Shown here piece by piece: positions 27,156-35,217 of a DNA stretch of 39,576 bases. Location: assembly GCF_018274385.1 (NCBI RefSeq), contig NZ_JAAFYZ010000082.1, positions 1 through 39,576 on the forward strand. The letters run 5' to 3'. The notes under the pieces were generated by a model. It searched no databases. It was given only the letters and a program-made list of their open reading frames with translations, and was not told the DNA's origin. Position 1 is the first letter of the stretch. Every line of letters starts with the position of its first letter. The stretch comes from Catenulispora pinistramenti (GTDB lineage Bacteria; Actinomycetota; Actinomycetes; Streptomycetales; Catenulisporaceae). The position numbers and the translations under genes were made by a program.

Positions 27156-27752
27156 TTACCAGTTTCGCGGACGTGAAACGTCCCTGGCGCGCATCGCTTT
27201 CGCCGGACCCAGACGGTTCGCGGAGGGGGAGCCTCCGTCATAGAGGGAGCGGTCGCCGCGGTTCTCCGTTTTCCCGTCTCCGCGCCCTCGCGGCTTCTGC
27301 TGTCCCGACCCCTGGTTCTGCCCCGGTCCCCGATCCCGGCTGCTCGGCGATTCGGCAGGTCTGGCCGGCCTCGCTTCGGCGACGCGGGCCTGCGCCTGCG
27401 TCGCTTGCGCCGCCTGCTGGCCGCCCTGGCCCTGGCTGCCCTGCGGCTGGCCCGGTGAGCTCTGCGGGCCCTGCGCCCCTCGCATCCCCGGCCGAGCCTG
27501 CTGGCTCGGGCTCTGGGATCCCTGCCCCTGGCCCTGTTGTCCCTGGGGTCCCTGAGGCCTCGGTGCCGGCGGCTGCGGCACCGCCCGACGCGCCTCCCCG
27601 CTGCCCGGCGGCGTCCGCGGCGGCGCCGGCTTGGGGCGCGCGGTGGGCATGACCCGGGTCTCCGGCTGCGGCCGTCTGCCGTGGCGCCCGGCCGGCAGGC
27701 CGAGGTCCCCGGGCTTGGGGCCGCCTTTGCGGCCGAGGCTCTCAATGGTCAT
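27156..27752 (-). CDS. Hypothetical disordered Pro/Gln/Gly/Arg-rich protein
   Basis: 198 aa, ATG at 27752. No domain is recognised. The N-terminus is basic (GRKGGPKPGDLGLPAGRHGR). The middle is a QGPQGQQGQGQGS-like low-complexity tract with Ala/Gln. The C-terminus is RGDRSLYDGGSPSANRLGPA, then RARDVSRPRNW, which looks more constrained than the rest. It lacks hydrophobic segments and is expected to be unfolded and strongly basic, perhaps nucleic-acid binding. An overlapping frame (27077-27745) is Arg-rich and looks like a shadow. The gene is divergent from the Nei gene across 57 bp. Coding status is likely but not certain. Confidence 0.55.
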   Translation of the reverse strand: MTIESLGRKGGPKPGDLGLPAGRHGRRPQPETRVMPTARPKPAPPRTPPGSGEARRAVPQPPAPRPQGPQGQQGQGQGSQSPSQQARPGMRGAQGPQSSPGQPQGSQGQGGQQAAQATQAQARVAEARPARPAESPSSRDRGPGQNQGSGQQKPRGRGDGKTENRGDRSLYDGGSPSANRLGPAKAMRARDVSRPRNW

Positions 27753-27809
27753 CGGGCTGCCGCCTTCGTCGTGATCCGCTGTCGGTGGGGACGGGTAGTG
27801 TCCTTAGGT

Positions 27810-28643
27810 ATGCCCGAAGGTCACGTGATTCACCGTCTTGCCGGCAAACTCGACGACGTCTTCACCCCTGAACTCACCTCTGAATCCCCTTTGACCGAGG
27901 TCAGAAGCCCGCAGGGGCGTTTTGAAGCCGGCGCGCGGTTGGTCGCCGATCTCCCTTATGCCGGTTCCGAGGCGCACGGGAAGCATTTGTTCATCGGGTT
28001 CGGCCCCGACCGCTGGATCCACGTCCACTTGGGTTTGTACGGGAAGTTCCATGTGGCGGCCGAGCCGGCCGGTCCGGTGGTGGGTCAGGTGCGGCTGCGG
28101 ATGGAGGGTAAATCCGGACATGCCGACCTGCGGGGCGCCTCCGCGTGCGATCTGTACGGCCCCGACGAGCGGACCGCCCTGCTGCGCCGCCTGGGCCCGG
28201 ACCCGCTGCGCGCGGACGCCGATCCGGACCTCGCCTGGCGCAAGCTCTCCAACAGCTCGCTGACGGTCGCCGAACTGCTGATGGAGCAGCCGGTGCTGTC
28301 CGGCGTGGGCAACGTCTACCGCGCCGAGGTACTGTTCCGCGCCGGGCTCGACCCCTACCTCAAGGGCCGCGACCTCACCCGCGAGCAGTGGGACGGGATC
28401 TGGGAGGACCTGGTCGCGCTGATGGCCGAGGGCACGCGCATCGGCCGGATCGACACCGTCTGGCCGCAGCACACGCCGGAGGCGATGGGCCGCCCGCCGC
28501 GCAAGGACGACCACGGCGGCGAGGTGTACGTGTACCGGCGCAACGGGCAGCCGTGCCTGGTCTGCGGCACGCCGGTGGCCACCGCCGGGGTGCGGGACCG
28601 CAACTTGTTCTGGTGCCCGACGTGCCAGAAGGCCGCGTCCTGA
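27810..28643 (+). CDS. nei: Fpg/Nei family DNA glycosylase-lyase (Nei2-like)
   Basis: 277 aa from ATG 27810; the open frame extends upstream but the family N-terminus is fixed at MPEGH. P2 is the Schiff-base nucleophile and E3 the catalytic acid. The helix-two-turn-helix is LLMEQPVLSGVGNVYRAEVL. The C-terminal zinc finger carries the four cysteines CLVCG and CPTC. Such enzymes excise oxidised pyrimidines or opened purines and nick the strand. It is the Rv2464c member of the conserved block, here oriented away from rpiB. Confidence 0.95.
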   Translation: MPEGHVIHRLAGKLDDVFTPELTSESPLTEVRSPQGRFEAGARLVADLPYAGSEAHGKHLFIGFGPDRWIHVHLGLYGKFHVAAEPAGPVVGQVRLRMEGKSGHADLRGASACDLYGPDERTALLRRLGPDPLRADADPDLAWRKLSNSSLTVAELLMEQPVLSGVGNVYRAEVLFRAGLDPYLKGRDLTREQWDGIWEDLVALMAEGTRIGRIDTVWPQHTPEAMGRPPRKDDHGGEVYVYRRNGQPCLVCGTPVATAGVRDRNLFWCPTCQKAAS

Positions 28644-28741
28644 ACGCGACGGCAACACGCTGGCGACGCACCGGCAGCACACCGTGACCGTGCGGTGATC
28701 GCAGGGTGACGAAGAGGTCGTACTCCCGATATGGTTCGCGC

Positions 28742-30085
28742 ATGACGGCGGACTCGGGGAATGAGCGGCCCGGCAGGCCCAAGGCCCCCGGGCGGCGCCG
28801 CCGTCGTCTCGCCGCCCGTTTCGGCGACGGCCGCATCGCCCGCTGGCTCACCGACCACGCGATGGCCTCGGACCTCTACCTGCTGCCGGCCCTCGGCATG
28901 GTCGCGGCCGGCTTCGGCATGCTCACCATCGCCTTCCCCGAAGCCTGGACCCCGGCGATGCTCGCCCTCCCGGTCCTGGCCGGCGGCCTGCTGATGAAAC
29001 TGCGCGGCCAACTGCTGCTCCTGGTGATCTGCATCGCGGTCCTGATGGCCGTGTCCTGGCACCGGGAGCGCGCCGGCGTGGCCTTCGGCGCGGCGCTGGC
29101 CGTGTTCGCCACCGCGGCGCTGGTGATACTGACCTCCCGCTCCCGCCTGCGCCTCGGCGTGCAGGGCACACGCGGTGAGGCGATGCTGCTGGACCTGCGG
29201 GAGCGCCTGCGTGCCCAGGGGCTGGTCCCGCGCTTGCCGCCCGACTGGCATGTCGACATGTCGATCCGTTCGGCGGGCGGGCAGTCCTTCGCCGGGGACT
29301 TCCTCATCGCCGCGCTTTCGCACCCGGTGTTTCCGGCTCCGCGACGGCCGCAGGCTACTGAGAGCCCGGTGGGGAGCGTGCAGTCCTCCGCTGCCGGGTC
29401 GCCCGCCGCCCCGCCTTTCGCCCCTGCTCCGACCCCGGCTCCGGCTTCAGCTTCCGCCTCGGCCTCGGGTGAGTCGGCTTTCGCCGCCACCTCGCCCGAC
29501 GCCGACACCGACGACTCCCTCACCCAGAGCCAGACTCTCGAACTCGGCCTCGTGGACGTCAGCGGCAAGGGCCTGGCCGCCGGCACCCGAGCCCTCCTGC
29601 TGTCCGGAGCCTTCGGCGGCCTCCTGGGCACCGTCCCCTCCCGCGACTTCCTGACCTCGGCGAACAAGTACCTCCTGCGCCAAGGCTGGGACGAAGGCTT
29701 CGCCACTGCCGTCCACCTGGTAGTCGAACTGGAAACCGGCCACTACCGCTTCCACAGCGCAGGCCACCCCCCGATCGCCCGCCTCACAGCCAAAACCGGC
29801 CGCTGGTCCCTAGAGGAAGCCGAAGGCCCCCTCCTAGGCATCCTCGACGACGCCGAATTCCCAGCCACCGAAGGCTGCCTGGACCGAGGCGACGCCCTCC
29901 TCCTCTTCACCGACGGCCTCGTAGAACGCCCCGGCCGCGACCTCGACGAAGGCCTGGACCGCCTCCTAGGCGCCGCCGAAACCCGCCTCACCGCCAGCTT
30001 CACCGGCGGCGCCGACCGCCTCATCAACGAAGTGGCCCCCAACGTCAACGACGACCGCGCCCTAGTAGTCGTCTGGCGCACCTAG
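28742..30085 (+). CDS. Membrane-anchored SpoIIE-type PP2C phosphatase with an insert
   Basis: 447 aa from ATG 28742; a GTG at 28706 is an alternative. A basic N-terminal tail (PGRRRRRLAARFG) is followed by three or four transmembrane helices (about 45-132). The phosphatase domain starts at LVPRLPPDWHV (162) with AGDFLIAAL (184-192), where the first metal Asp is kept and the second position of the usual GGDWYD motif is lost. Residues about 196-262 are an Ala/Ser/Pro tract (APASASASASGES). The core resumes at LVDVSGKGLAAGTRALLL, LLLFTDGLVE and NDDRALVVV. It probably dephosphorylates an anti-sigma antagonist or similar protein. CUA and other rarer codons increase towards the 3' end. Confidence 0.85.
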   Translation: MTADSGNERPGRPKAPGRRRRRLAARFGDGRIARWLTDHAMASDLYLLPALGMVAAGFGMLTIAFPEAWTPAMLALPVLAGGLLMKLRGQLLLLVICIAVLMAVSWHRERAGVAFGAALAVFATAALVILTSRSRLRLGVQGTRGEAMLLDLRERLRAQGLVPRLPPDWHVDMSIRSAGGQSFAGDFLIAALSHPVFPAPRRPQATESPVGSVQSSAAGSPAAPPFAPAPTPAPASASASASGESAFAATSPDADTDDSLTQSQTLELGLVDVSGKGLAAGTRALLLSGAFGGLLGTVPSRDFLTSANKYLLRQGWDEGFATAVHLVVELETGHYRFHSAGHPPIARLTAKTGRWSLEEAEGPLLGILDDAEFPATEGCLDRGDALLLFTDGLVERPGRDLDEGLDRLLGAAETRLTASFTGGADRLINEVAPNVNDDRALVVVWRT

Positions 30086-30210
30086 CGCACCAACCACGCC
30101 CCGCGCCAATCCACGCCGCCCATCAACCACGCCGCTGCCGGAACCGGGGTGAGAACCAGGCGTGGAGTGTGCCAAGATAGACGCACACGCGGCTCTCCGG
30201 GTCCGCGGGT

Positions 30211-30281
30211 GCGGATGTAGCTCAATGGTAGAGTCTCTGCCTTCCAAGCAGATTGTGCCGGTTCGATCCCGGTCATCCGCT
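30211..30281 (+). tRNA. tRNA-Gly(TCC)
   Basis: 71 bases without encoded CCA. Acceptor gcggatg pairs with catccgc. Anticodon stem tctgc/gcaga encloses cttccaa, giving TCC. T arm ggttcgatccc. The 3' end is 2 bases from the stop codon of the opposite-strand hypothetical gene. Confidence 0.95.
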
Positions 30282-30282
30282 C

Positions 30283-30618
30283 TCAGATGTTCGAGCCCAG
30301 CTCAGGCGGTTGCCGAGCTGGGCTTTTGGCATCTCGCCCACTGGGTGGTCTCGGTAAGTGGGGGTTCTCGGAAACTCTTGCGAACAGCCCGCGAAACGGG
30401 AAGTCGGGCGCCACTACTCGCCAATAGGTCCCCGATGGCGTTCGGAACCACCGTTCTTCGAACACGGCTGCCGAGTAGGGCGTTCCGACCGGCGCTTCTG
30501 TGAGCTCGCCTTCGGCGACGGCTGATGCCAGCCAGGTGAGGAAGTGTTCGAACTCGGCTGGTGAGCTGAAGGCGTGGATCTCGTTCCAGCCGGGCTGGTC
30601 GTGGTCGGTGGGGTCCAT
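30283..30618 (-). CDS. Hypothetical protein (111 aa)
   Basis: ATG at 30618; an upstream extension to 30669 would run into the terminator hairpin. It reads as real protein: DPTDHDQPGWNEIHAFSSPAEFEHFLTWLASAV, then FEERWFRTPSGTYWRVVAPD and PFRGLFARV, with aromatic residues well spaced and no membrane segment. I recall similar small proteins near immunity or regulatory loci but cannot name a family. The last about 30 codons run across the tRNA-Gly terminator on the other strand, and the stop is adjacent to the tRNA. The C-terminal tail SGRDAKSPARQPPELGSNI is therefore shaped by RNA structure rather than by protein function. Confidence 0.6.
   Translation of the reverse strand: MDPTDHDQPGWNEIHAFSSPAEFEHFLTWLASAVAEGELTEAPVGTPYSAAVFEERWFRTPSGTYWRVVAPDFPFRGLFARVSENPHLPRPPSGRDAKSPARQPPELGSNI
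30295..30327 (+). terminator. Rho-independent terminator of tRNA-Gly
   Basis: gcccagctc (30295-30303) pairs with gagctgggc (30315-30323) around an 11-base loop, followed directly by tttt. It lies inside the opposite-strand hypothetical gene. Confidence 0.88.
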
Positions 30619-30658
30619 GGTCGGCGGTGTGCTCCGATTCGCAGGTTTCTGGCCAGTG

Positions 30659-30689
30659 CAAAGGGCCACCGGGATCCGGTGGCCCTTTG
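30659..30689. terminator. Terminator downstream of rpiB
   Basis: caaagggccaccgg (30659-30672) pairs perfectly with ccggtggccctttg (30676-30689) around gat. It begins 31 bp after the rpiB stop on the minus strand. It lies just upstream of the 111-aa hypothetical gene, insulating it from rpiB transcription. Confidence 0.88.
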
Positions 30690-30720
30690 TGTGTCCCGGC
30701 CTTGTTGCGACCTGCTTGGC

Positions 30721-31200
30721 TCAGTTCTGCGCGTCCGGCAGGGCTGGGAGGACCCCGCTCTTTTCGTAGTCGCTCATCATGGCGATGCGGCGGATGTGGC
30801 GCTCTTCGTTGGTGAAGGCGGTGGTGGTGAAGACCTCGACGAAGCGGGTGGCCTCGGCCTCGGTGTGCATGCGGGCGCCGATGCTGATGACGTTGGCGTT
30901 GTTGTGTTCGCGGCCTAGGCGGGCTGTTTCTTCGCTCCAGGCCAGGGCGGCGCGGATGCCGTGGACCTTGTTGGCGGCGATGGCCTCGCCGTTGCCGGAG
31001 CCGCCGATGACGATGCCGAGGGCGTCGGGGTCGGAGGCTGTCTTGCTGGCCGCCAGCATGACGTACGGGGGGTAGTCGTCCTGGGCGTCGAAGGTGTGGG
31101 GGCCGCAGTCGACGGCTTCGTGCCCGGCGGCGGTCAGCCAGGAGACGAGGTGGTTCTTCAGGTCGTAGCCGGCGTGGTCGCTGCCGAGGTAGATGCGCAT
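30721..31200 (-). CDS. rpiB: Ribose-5-phosphate isomerase B
   Basis: 159 aa, ATG at 31200. It interconverts ribose-5-phosphate and ribulose-5-phosphate in the pentose phosphate pathway. Seen: MRIYLGSDHAGYDLKNHL, AVDCGPHTFDAQDDYPPY and GIVIGGSGNGEAIAANKVHG, where the catalytic base loop carries E72 in place of the Cys of E. coli RpiB, as in the mycobacterial enzyme. NVISIGARMHTEAEA completes the signature. Rv2465c member of the block. The frame upstream of 31200 (to 31470) is not needed. Confidence 0.95.
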   Translation of the reverse strand: MRIYLGSDHAGYDLKNHLVSWLTAAGHEAVDCGPHTFDAQDDYPPYVMLAASKTASDPDALGIVIGGSGNGEAIAANKVHGIRAALAWSEETARLGREHNNANVISIGARMHTEAEATRFVEVFTTTAFTNEERHIRRIAMMSDYEKSGVLPALPDAQN

Positions 31201-31366
31201 ATGGAGGATTATCCCATCCGGGGGCGGCGGGGCAGAGTCGGCCACCCGTTCGGCCGATTGCGGTGCGGGGTGCGGTGGTGCACTGTTGTTCCAGTAACCA
31301 ATCATGATCGTGGAGTGAGTGGAGCGCGCGGGGCAGCACACCGGACCGGAGTACGGGGGGACGGCC

Positions 31367-33472
31367 ATGGAGCGATTCTCGAGATTCGTGTTGGCGAATC
31401 GGCGCGCTATCGCCGCGTTCTGGCTGGTGCTTTTTCTGACCGGCGGCTGGGCCTCGTCCGTCCTGTCCAAGCACCTGAATCAGAGCTTCACCATCGCCGG
31501 TACGCCGACGGTGGCGGCGACCGATGCGATGGTGGCGCAGTACCACGTCGGCGGCGGGTTCGATCCGGTGGTCCCGGTGTTCGTGTTGCCGCCCGGCGTG
31601 ACTGCGGAGGCGGCGCGGCCGCGGTTGGAGCCCGCGTTGGCGGCGGTGCCCGGGCGGGTCGTCGACTACTACAACACCGGCGATCGCGCGTTCGTCGGTG
31701 CCGACGGCCGGACCATGTTCGCCCTCGTCTTCACCCCGGCCACCGGGGACCAGGTCAAGGACGCGGAGGCGCAGACCGACGCGGTCCGGGTGCTGCCGCA
31801 CCAGCTCGCCGCCGCCGCGCCGCCGGGGACCCAGGTGCACGTCACCGGCATCACCCCGCTGTCCTCGAACGGCAGCGGCGGCGGCAACGGGGTGCTGACC
31901 GAGGCCCTGCTCGGCGGGGCCGGTGCGTTGATCGTGCTGGCCTTCGTGTTCGGGTCCTTCCTCGCGCTGCTCCCGCTGATGATCGCCGCGGTCTCGATCC
32001 TGTCCAGCTACCTCGTGGTGCTGCTCCTGACCGAGTTCATGAAGGTCCAGGCGGTGGTGCAGTACATGGTCGGCCTGATCGGCCTGGGCGTGGCCATCGA
32101 CTACTCGCTGCTGCTGGTCACCCGGTGGCGCGAGGAGGTCGCGCACGGCGCCGACAACGAGACCGCGGTGCACCGCGCGATGGCCACGGCCGGGCGTGCC
32201 GTGCTGGTCAGCGGGCTGACGGTGGCGCTGGGCCTGCTCTCGCTGATCGTGGTGCCGATCCAGTTCATGCGCTCCATCGGCATCGGCGGCATGCTGATCC
32301 CGATGGTCAGCGTGGCGGTGACGCTGACCCTGCTGCCGATCGCGCTCACCGGCTTCGGCCGCCGCCTGGACTGGCCGCGCCTGCGGCACGAGGCGAAACC
32401 CAGCCGGGCCTGGACCGCGTGGGCCCGCTGGGTGGTCCGGCGCCGCTGGGTGGCCGCCGGTCTGGCGCTGGTCGTGCTGGTCACGCTGGCCGTCACCGCG
32501 CTCGGGATCCACGAAGGCGACCCGACGACCGACTCCCTCGCCAAGTCCGGCGACGCCCGGCAAGGGCTGGTGGCCCTGCGCGCGGCCGACATCCCGAGCG
32601 GCGTGCTGAACACGTACGTGGTCCTGACCCCGCCGAACACCGAACCCACGACCCTGATGCCCGGCAACGGCATCGACGCGGTGGTGCCGGTGACCACGCC
32701 CCCGCCCGGCACCGAGAAGACCCCCACCACCCGGTGGCCGATGACCGTCGTCCTCCCGAGTGACGAGGCCGCCACCGCCCAGGGCCAGCACGTCGCCAAG
32801 CTCACCCGCACCAACCTCGACAAGGCCGTCCCCGGAGTCCTGATCGCCTCCAGCGCCCTGGCGAACATCGACAACATCCACAAGATGTACGGCCAGTTCC
32901 CCGTCCTCCTGGCCGTCCTGGCGATCCTCACCTTCCTCGTCCTGGCCCGGACCTTCCGCTCCCTGCTGCTCCCGGCCAAAGCGGTCCTGGCGAACCTGCT
33001 CTCGGTCGCCGCGGCCTACGGCGGCATGGTCCTGATCTGGCAGGACGGCCACGGCTCGCACGCCATCTGGGGCGTCCCGGCCACCGGCGGCATCCCGTTC
33101 TGGATCCCGATGATCGTCTTCGCGTTCCTCTACGGCCTGTCGATGGACTACGAGGTCTTCATCTTGTCCCGCATGCGCGAGGAGTTCGACGCCGGTGCGA
33201 GCACGAACGAGGCGGTGGTCGTGGGCCTGGGTCGCACCGGCCGGCTGGTCACCAGCGCCGCGCTCATCCTGTTCATGGCCTTCGCCGCGCTGGCCAGCGC
33301 CCCGCCGACCTTCCTGAAGATCTTCGCCACCGGTCTGGGCGTCGGCATCCTGTTGGACGCGACCGTGGTCCGCGCGCTGCTCGTGCCCGCGCTGGTGTCC
33401 CTGTTCGGGCGCTGGAACTGGGTGCTGCCCGCGTGGGCTGCCCGCATTCTGCGCGTGGAGCCGTCGCCATGA
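31367..33472 (+). CDS. MMPL family RND-type transporter
   Basis: 701 aa from ATG 31367 preceded by GGGGGG; a GTG at 31319 is in frame. Two MMPL repeats: an N-terminal helix and outside loop (FDPVVPVFVLPPGV), then helices 2-6 with GLGVAIDYSLLLVTRWREE, a second loop domain from about 400, and helices 8-12 with YGLSMDYEVFILSRMREEF. The paired D-Y motifs in helices 4 and 10 are the proton relay. It exports lipids or drugs using the proton gradient. No partner gene is adjacent. The 166-bp gap to rpiB is divergent and must hold both promoters. Confidence 0.93.
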   Translation: MERFSRFVLANRRAIAAFWLVLFLTGGWASSVLSKHLNQSFTIAGTPTVAATDAMVAQYHVGGGFDPVVPVFVLPPGVTAEAARPRLEPALAAVPGRVVDYYNTGDRAFVGADGRTMFALVFTPATGDQVKDAEAQTDAVRVLPHQLAAAAPPGTQVHVTGITPLSSNGSGGGNGVLTEALLGGAGALIVLAFVFGSFLALLPLMIAAVSILSSYLVVLLLTEFMKVQAVVQYMVGLIGLGVAIDYSLLLVTRWREEVAHGADNETAVHRAMATAGRAVLVSGLTVALGLLSLIVVPIQFMRSIGIGGMLIPMVSVAVTLTLLPIALTGFGRRLDWPRLRHEAKPSRAWTAWARWVVRRRWVAAGLALVVLVTLAVTALGIHEGDPTTDSLAKSGDARQGLVALRAADIPSGVLNTYVVLTPPNTEPTTLMPGNGIDAVVPVTTPPPGTEKTPTTRWPMTVVLPSDEAATAQGQHVAKLTRTNLDKAVPGVLIASSALANIDNIHKMYGQFPVLLAVLAILTFLVLARTFRSLLLPAKAVLANLLSVAAAYGGMVLIWQDGHGSHAIWGVPATGGIPFWIPMIVFAFLYGLSMDYEVFILSRMREEFDAGASTNEAVVVGLGRTGRLVTSAALILFMAFAALASAPPTFLKIFATGLGVGILLDATVVRALLVPALVSLFGRWNWVLPAWAARILRVEPSP

Positions 33473-33601
33473 GCCGGCTGCGATCCCTGGGGCCCGTGAG
33501 CAACGACACGCCCGGAACCTCCAGGTCCGTCCTTGTGCCGCCATGATCGTGGCGCTAGCGTCCGCAGAAATTCGCACCGCTAGTTTCCCGGGACGGCCCC
33601 C

Positions 33602-35032
33602 ATGAGTGTGCTCAGCTTCACCGACCAGTACATCGGCGGCAAATGGATCCCCTCGGCCTCCGCCGAGACGGTCGAGGTGCTGAACCCGGCCACCGAACAG
33701 GTCATCGCCCTGGTCCCGGCCGGTGGCGCGGCCGACGTGGACGCCGCCGTGGCGGCCGCCCGGTCGGCGGCGCGCGCCTGGGGTGCCAGCCACAAGGACT
33801 ACCGGCTGGAGTTCCTGGGCCATCTGGTCACCAAGCTCGCCGAGGCCCAGCCGGAGCTCGTCGAGACCGTGGTCGCCGAGCTCGGCTGCCCGGTCGGCTT
33901 CGCCACCGCGGTGCAGGCCGCCCTGCCGCTGGGCGTCGCCGAGAGCTACCTGCGGATCCTGGCCGACTACGAGTTCGAAGAGCAGGTCGGCAACTCGACC
34001 GTCTACCACGAGCCGGCCGGCGTGGTCGGGGCGATCACCCCGTGGAACTACCCGCTGCACCAGATCGTCGCCAAGGTGGTCCCGGCGCTGGCGGCCGGCT
34101 GCGTGGTGGTGCTCAAGCCGGCCGAGGACACGCCGCTGACCGCGCGCCTGTTCGCCCGACTGGTCGACGAGGCCGGCTTCCCGCCCGGCGTCTTCAACCT
34201 GGTGACCGGCATCGGGACGGCAGCGGGGGCGGCGCTGGCCGCGCATCCGGACGTCGACATGGTCTCCTTCACCGGCTCCACCGCGGTCGGCCGGCAGATC
34301 GCCGAGCAGGCCGGACGCGGCGTGAAGCGGGTGGCGCTGGAGCTCGGCGGCAAGTCGGCCTGCGTCGTGCTGCCCGGTGCGGACCTGGCCAAGGCGGTCA
34401 ACGTCGCGGTCGCCAACGTCTTCAACAACTCCGGCCAGACCTGCTCGGCCTGGACCCGGCTGCTGGTCCCCGAGGAGCAGTACGCGCAGGTCCTGACGCT
34501 CGCCACCGAGGCCGCGGCGAAGTTCGTGCCCGGTGACCCGACCCGGCCCGAGACCCGGGTCGGCCCGGTGGTCAACGCCAAGCAGCGGGAACGGGTCCGC
34601 GGCTACCTCAATGACGCGGTCGGCGAGGGCGCCCGGGTCCTGGTCGGCGGACCGCAGCCGCCGGAGCACCTGCCCACCGGCTTCTACGTCCGCCCGACGG
34701 TCCTGGCCGACGTCACCACCGATATGGCCGTGGCCCGCGAGGAGATCTTCGGCCCGGTCATCTCCGTGATGTCCTTCCACGACGCCGAGGACGCCCTGCG
34801 CATCGCCAACGCCACCGAGTACGGCCTGGCCGGCGCGGTGTGGGCGGCCGACGACAACGAGGCCGTGGCGTTCGCCCGGCGCATGGACACCGGTCAGGTC
34901 GACATCAACGGCGGACGCTTCAACCTCGCCGCGCCCTTCGGCGGTTACAAGGGCTCCGGGATCGGCCGCGAGCTGGGACGCTTCGGGCTGGAGGAGTATC
35001 TGCAGACGAAGTCGCTCCAGTTCCGGGTCTGA
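33602..35032 (+). CDS. Aldehyde dehydrogenase family protein
   Basis: 476 aa, ATG at 33602. Complete NAD(P)-dependent ALDH: TPWNYP with N149, K172 in LKPAEDTPLT, the Rossmann loop FTGSTAVGRQI, E247 in LELGGK and catalytic C281 in NNSGQTCSAW, then EEIFGPV and the C-terminal GGYKGSGIGRELGRFGLEEY. It oxidises an aldehyde to an acid; the substrate cannot be told. It follows the MMPL gene by 129 bp and is ended by a hairpin. Confidence 0.95.
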   Translation: MSVLSFTDQYIGGKWIPSASAETVEVLNPATEQVIALVPAGGAADVDAAVAAARSAARAWGASHKDYRLEFLGHLVTKLAEAQPELVETVVAELGCPVGFATAVQAALPLGVAESYLRILADYEFEEQVGNSTVYHEPAGVVGAITPWNYPLHQIVAKVVPALAAGCVVVLKPAEDTPLTARLFARLVDEAGFPPGVFNLVTGIGTAAGAALAAHPDVDMVSFTGSTAVGRQIAEQAGRGVKRVALELGGKSACVVLPGADLAKAVNVAVANVFNNSGQTCSAWTRLLVPEEQYAQVLTLATEAAAKFVPGDPTRPETRVGPVVNAKQRERVRGYLNDAVGEGARVLVGGPQPPEHLPTGFYVRPTVLADVTTDMAVAREEIFGPVISVMSFHDAEDALRIANATEYGLAGAVWAADDNEAVAFARRMDTGQVDINGGRFNLAAPFGGYKGSGIGRELGRFGLEEYLQTKSLQFRV

Positions 35033-35099
35033 GCCGGGGCGGACTGCCAACAGCGGGCTACTGACCGCGAACTGTTAACGCCGGGCGGCAAGGACACGC

Positions 35100-35135
35100 A
35101 GAGGGGCGGCCGAACAGGTGTGACGGCCGCCCTCT
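35100..35135 (+). terminator. Terminator after the aldehyde dehydrogenase gene
   Basis: agaggggcggccg (35100-35112) pairs with cggccgccctct (35124-35135) with one bulged G and an 11-base loop. The interval 35033-35099 shows nothing else. Confidence 0.65.
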
Positions 35136-35147
35136 CGCTCGTGCGAA

Positions 35148-35217
35148 CCCGCTCAGACCAGCCCGCTCAGACCAACCCGCTCAGACCAGCCCGCTCAGAC
35201 CAACCCGCTCAGACCAG
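35148..35217. repeat. Five perfect 14-bp tandem repeats with alternating last base
   Basis: The unit cccgctcagacca is followed by G, A, G, A, G in copies beginning at 35148, 35162, 35176, 35190 and 35204. The last copy contains the stop codon of the minus-strand DUF2625 gene. Repeats are adjacent without spacers. Confidence 0.95.

Noticed and set aside
27012-30281. tRNA genes as integration sites for an element
   Set aside because: No integrase and no direct repeat of either tRNA 3' end is visible in the window.
30302-35050. Open frame of 1582 codons on the minus strand across rpiB, MMPL and aldehyde dehydrogenase genes
   Set aside because: It runs antisense to two well-supported plus-strand genes with full motif sets, in a strongly GC-biased third position where stops are rare. 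Its translation is Arg/Gly/His/Asp-rich without any domain.
35148-35217. CRISPR array
   Set aside because: Units are 14 bp and adjacent without spacers; no cas gene is nearby. It is a plain tandem array.
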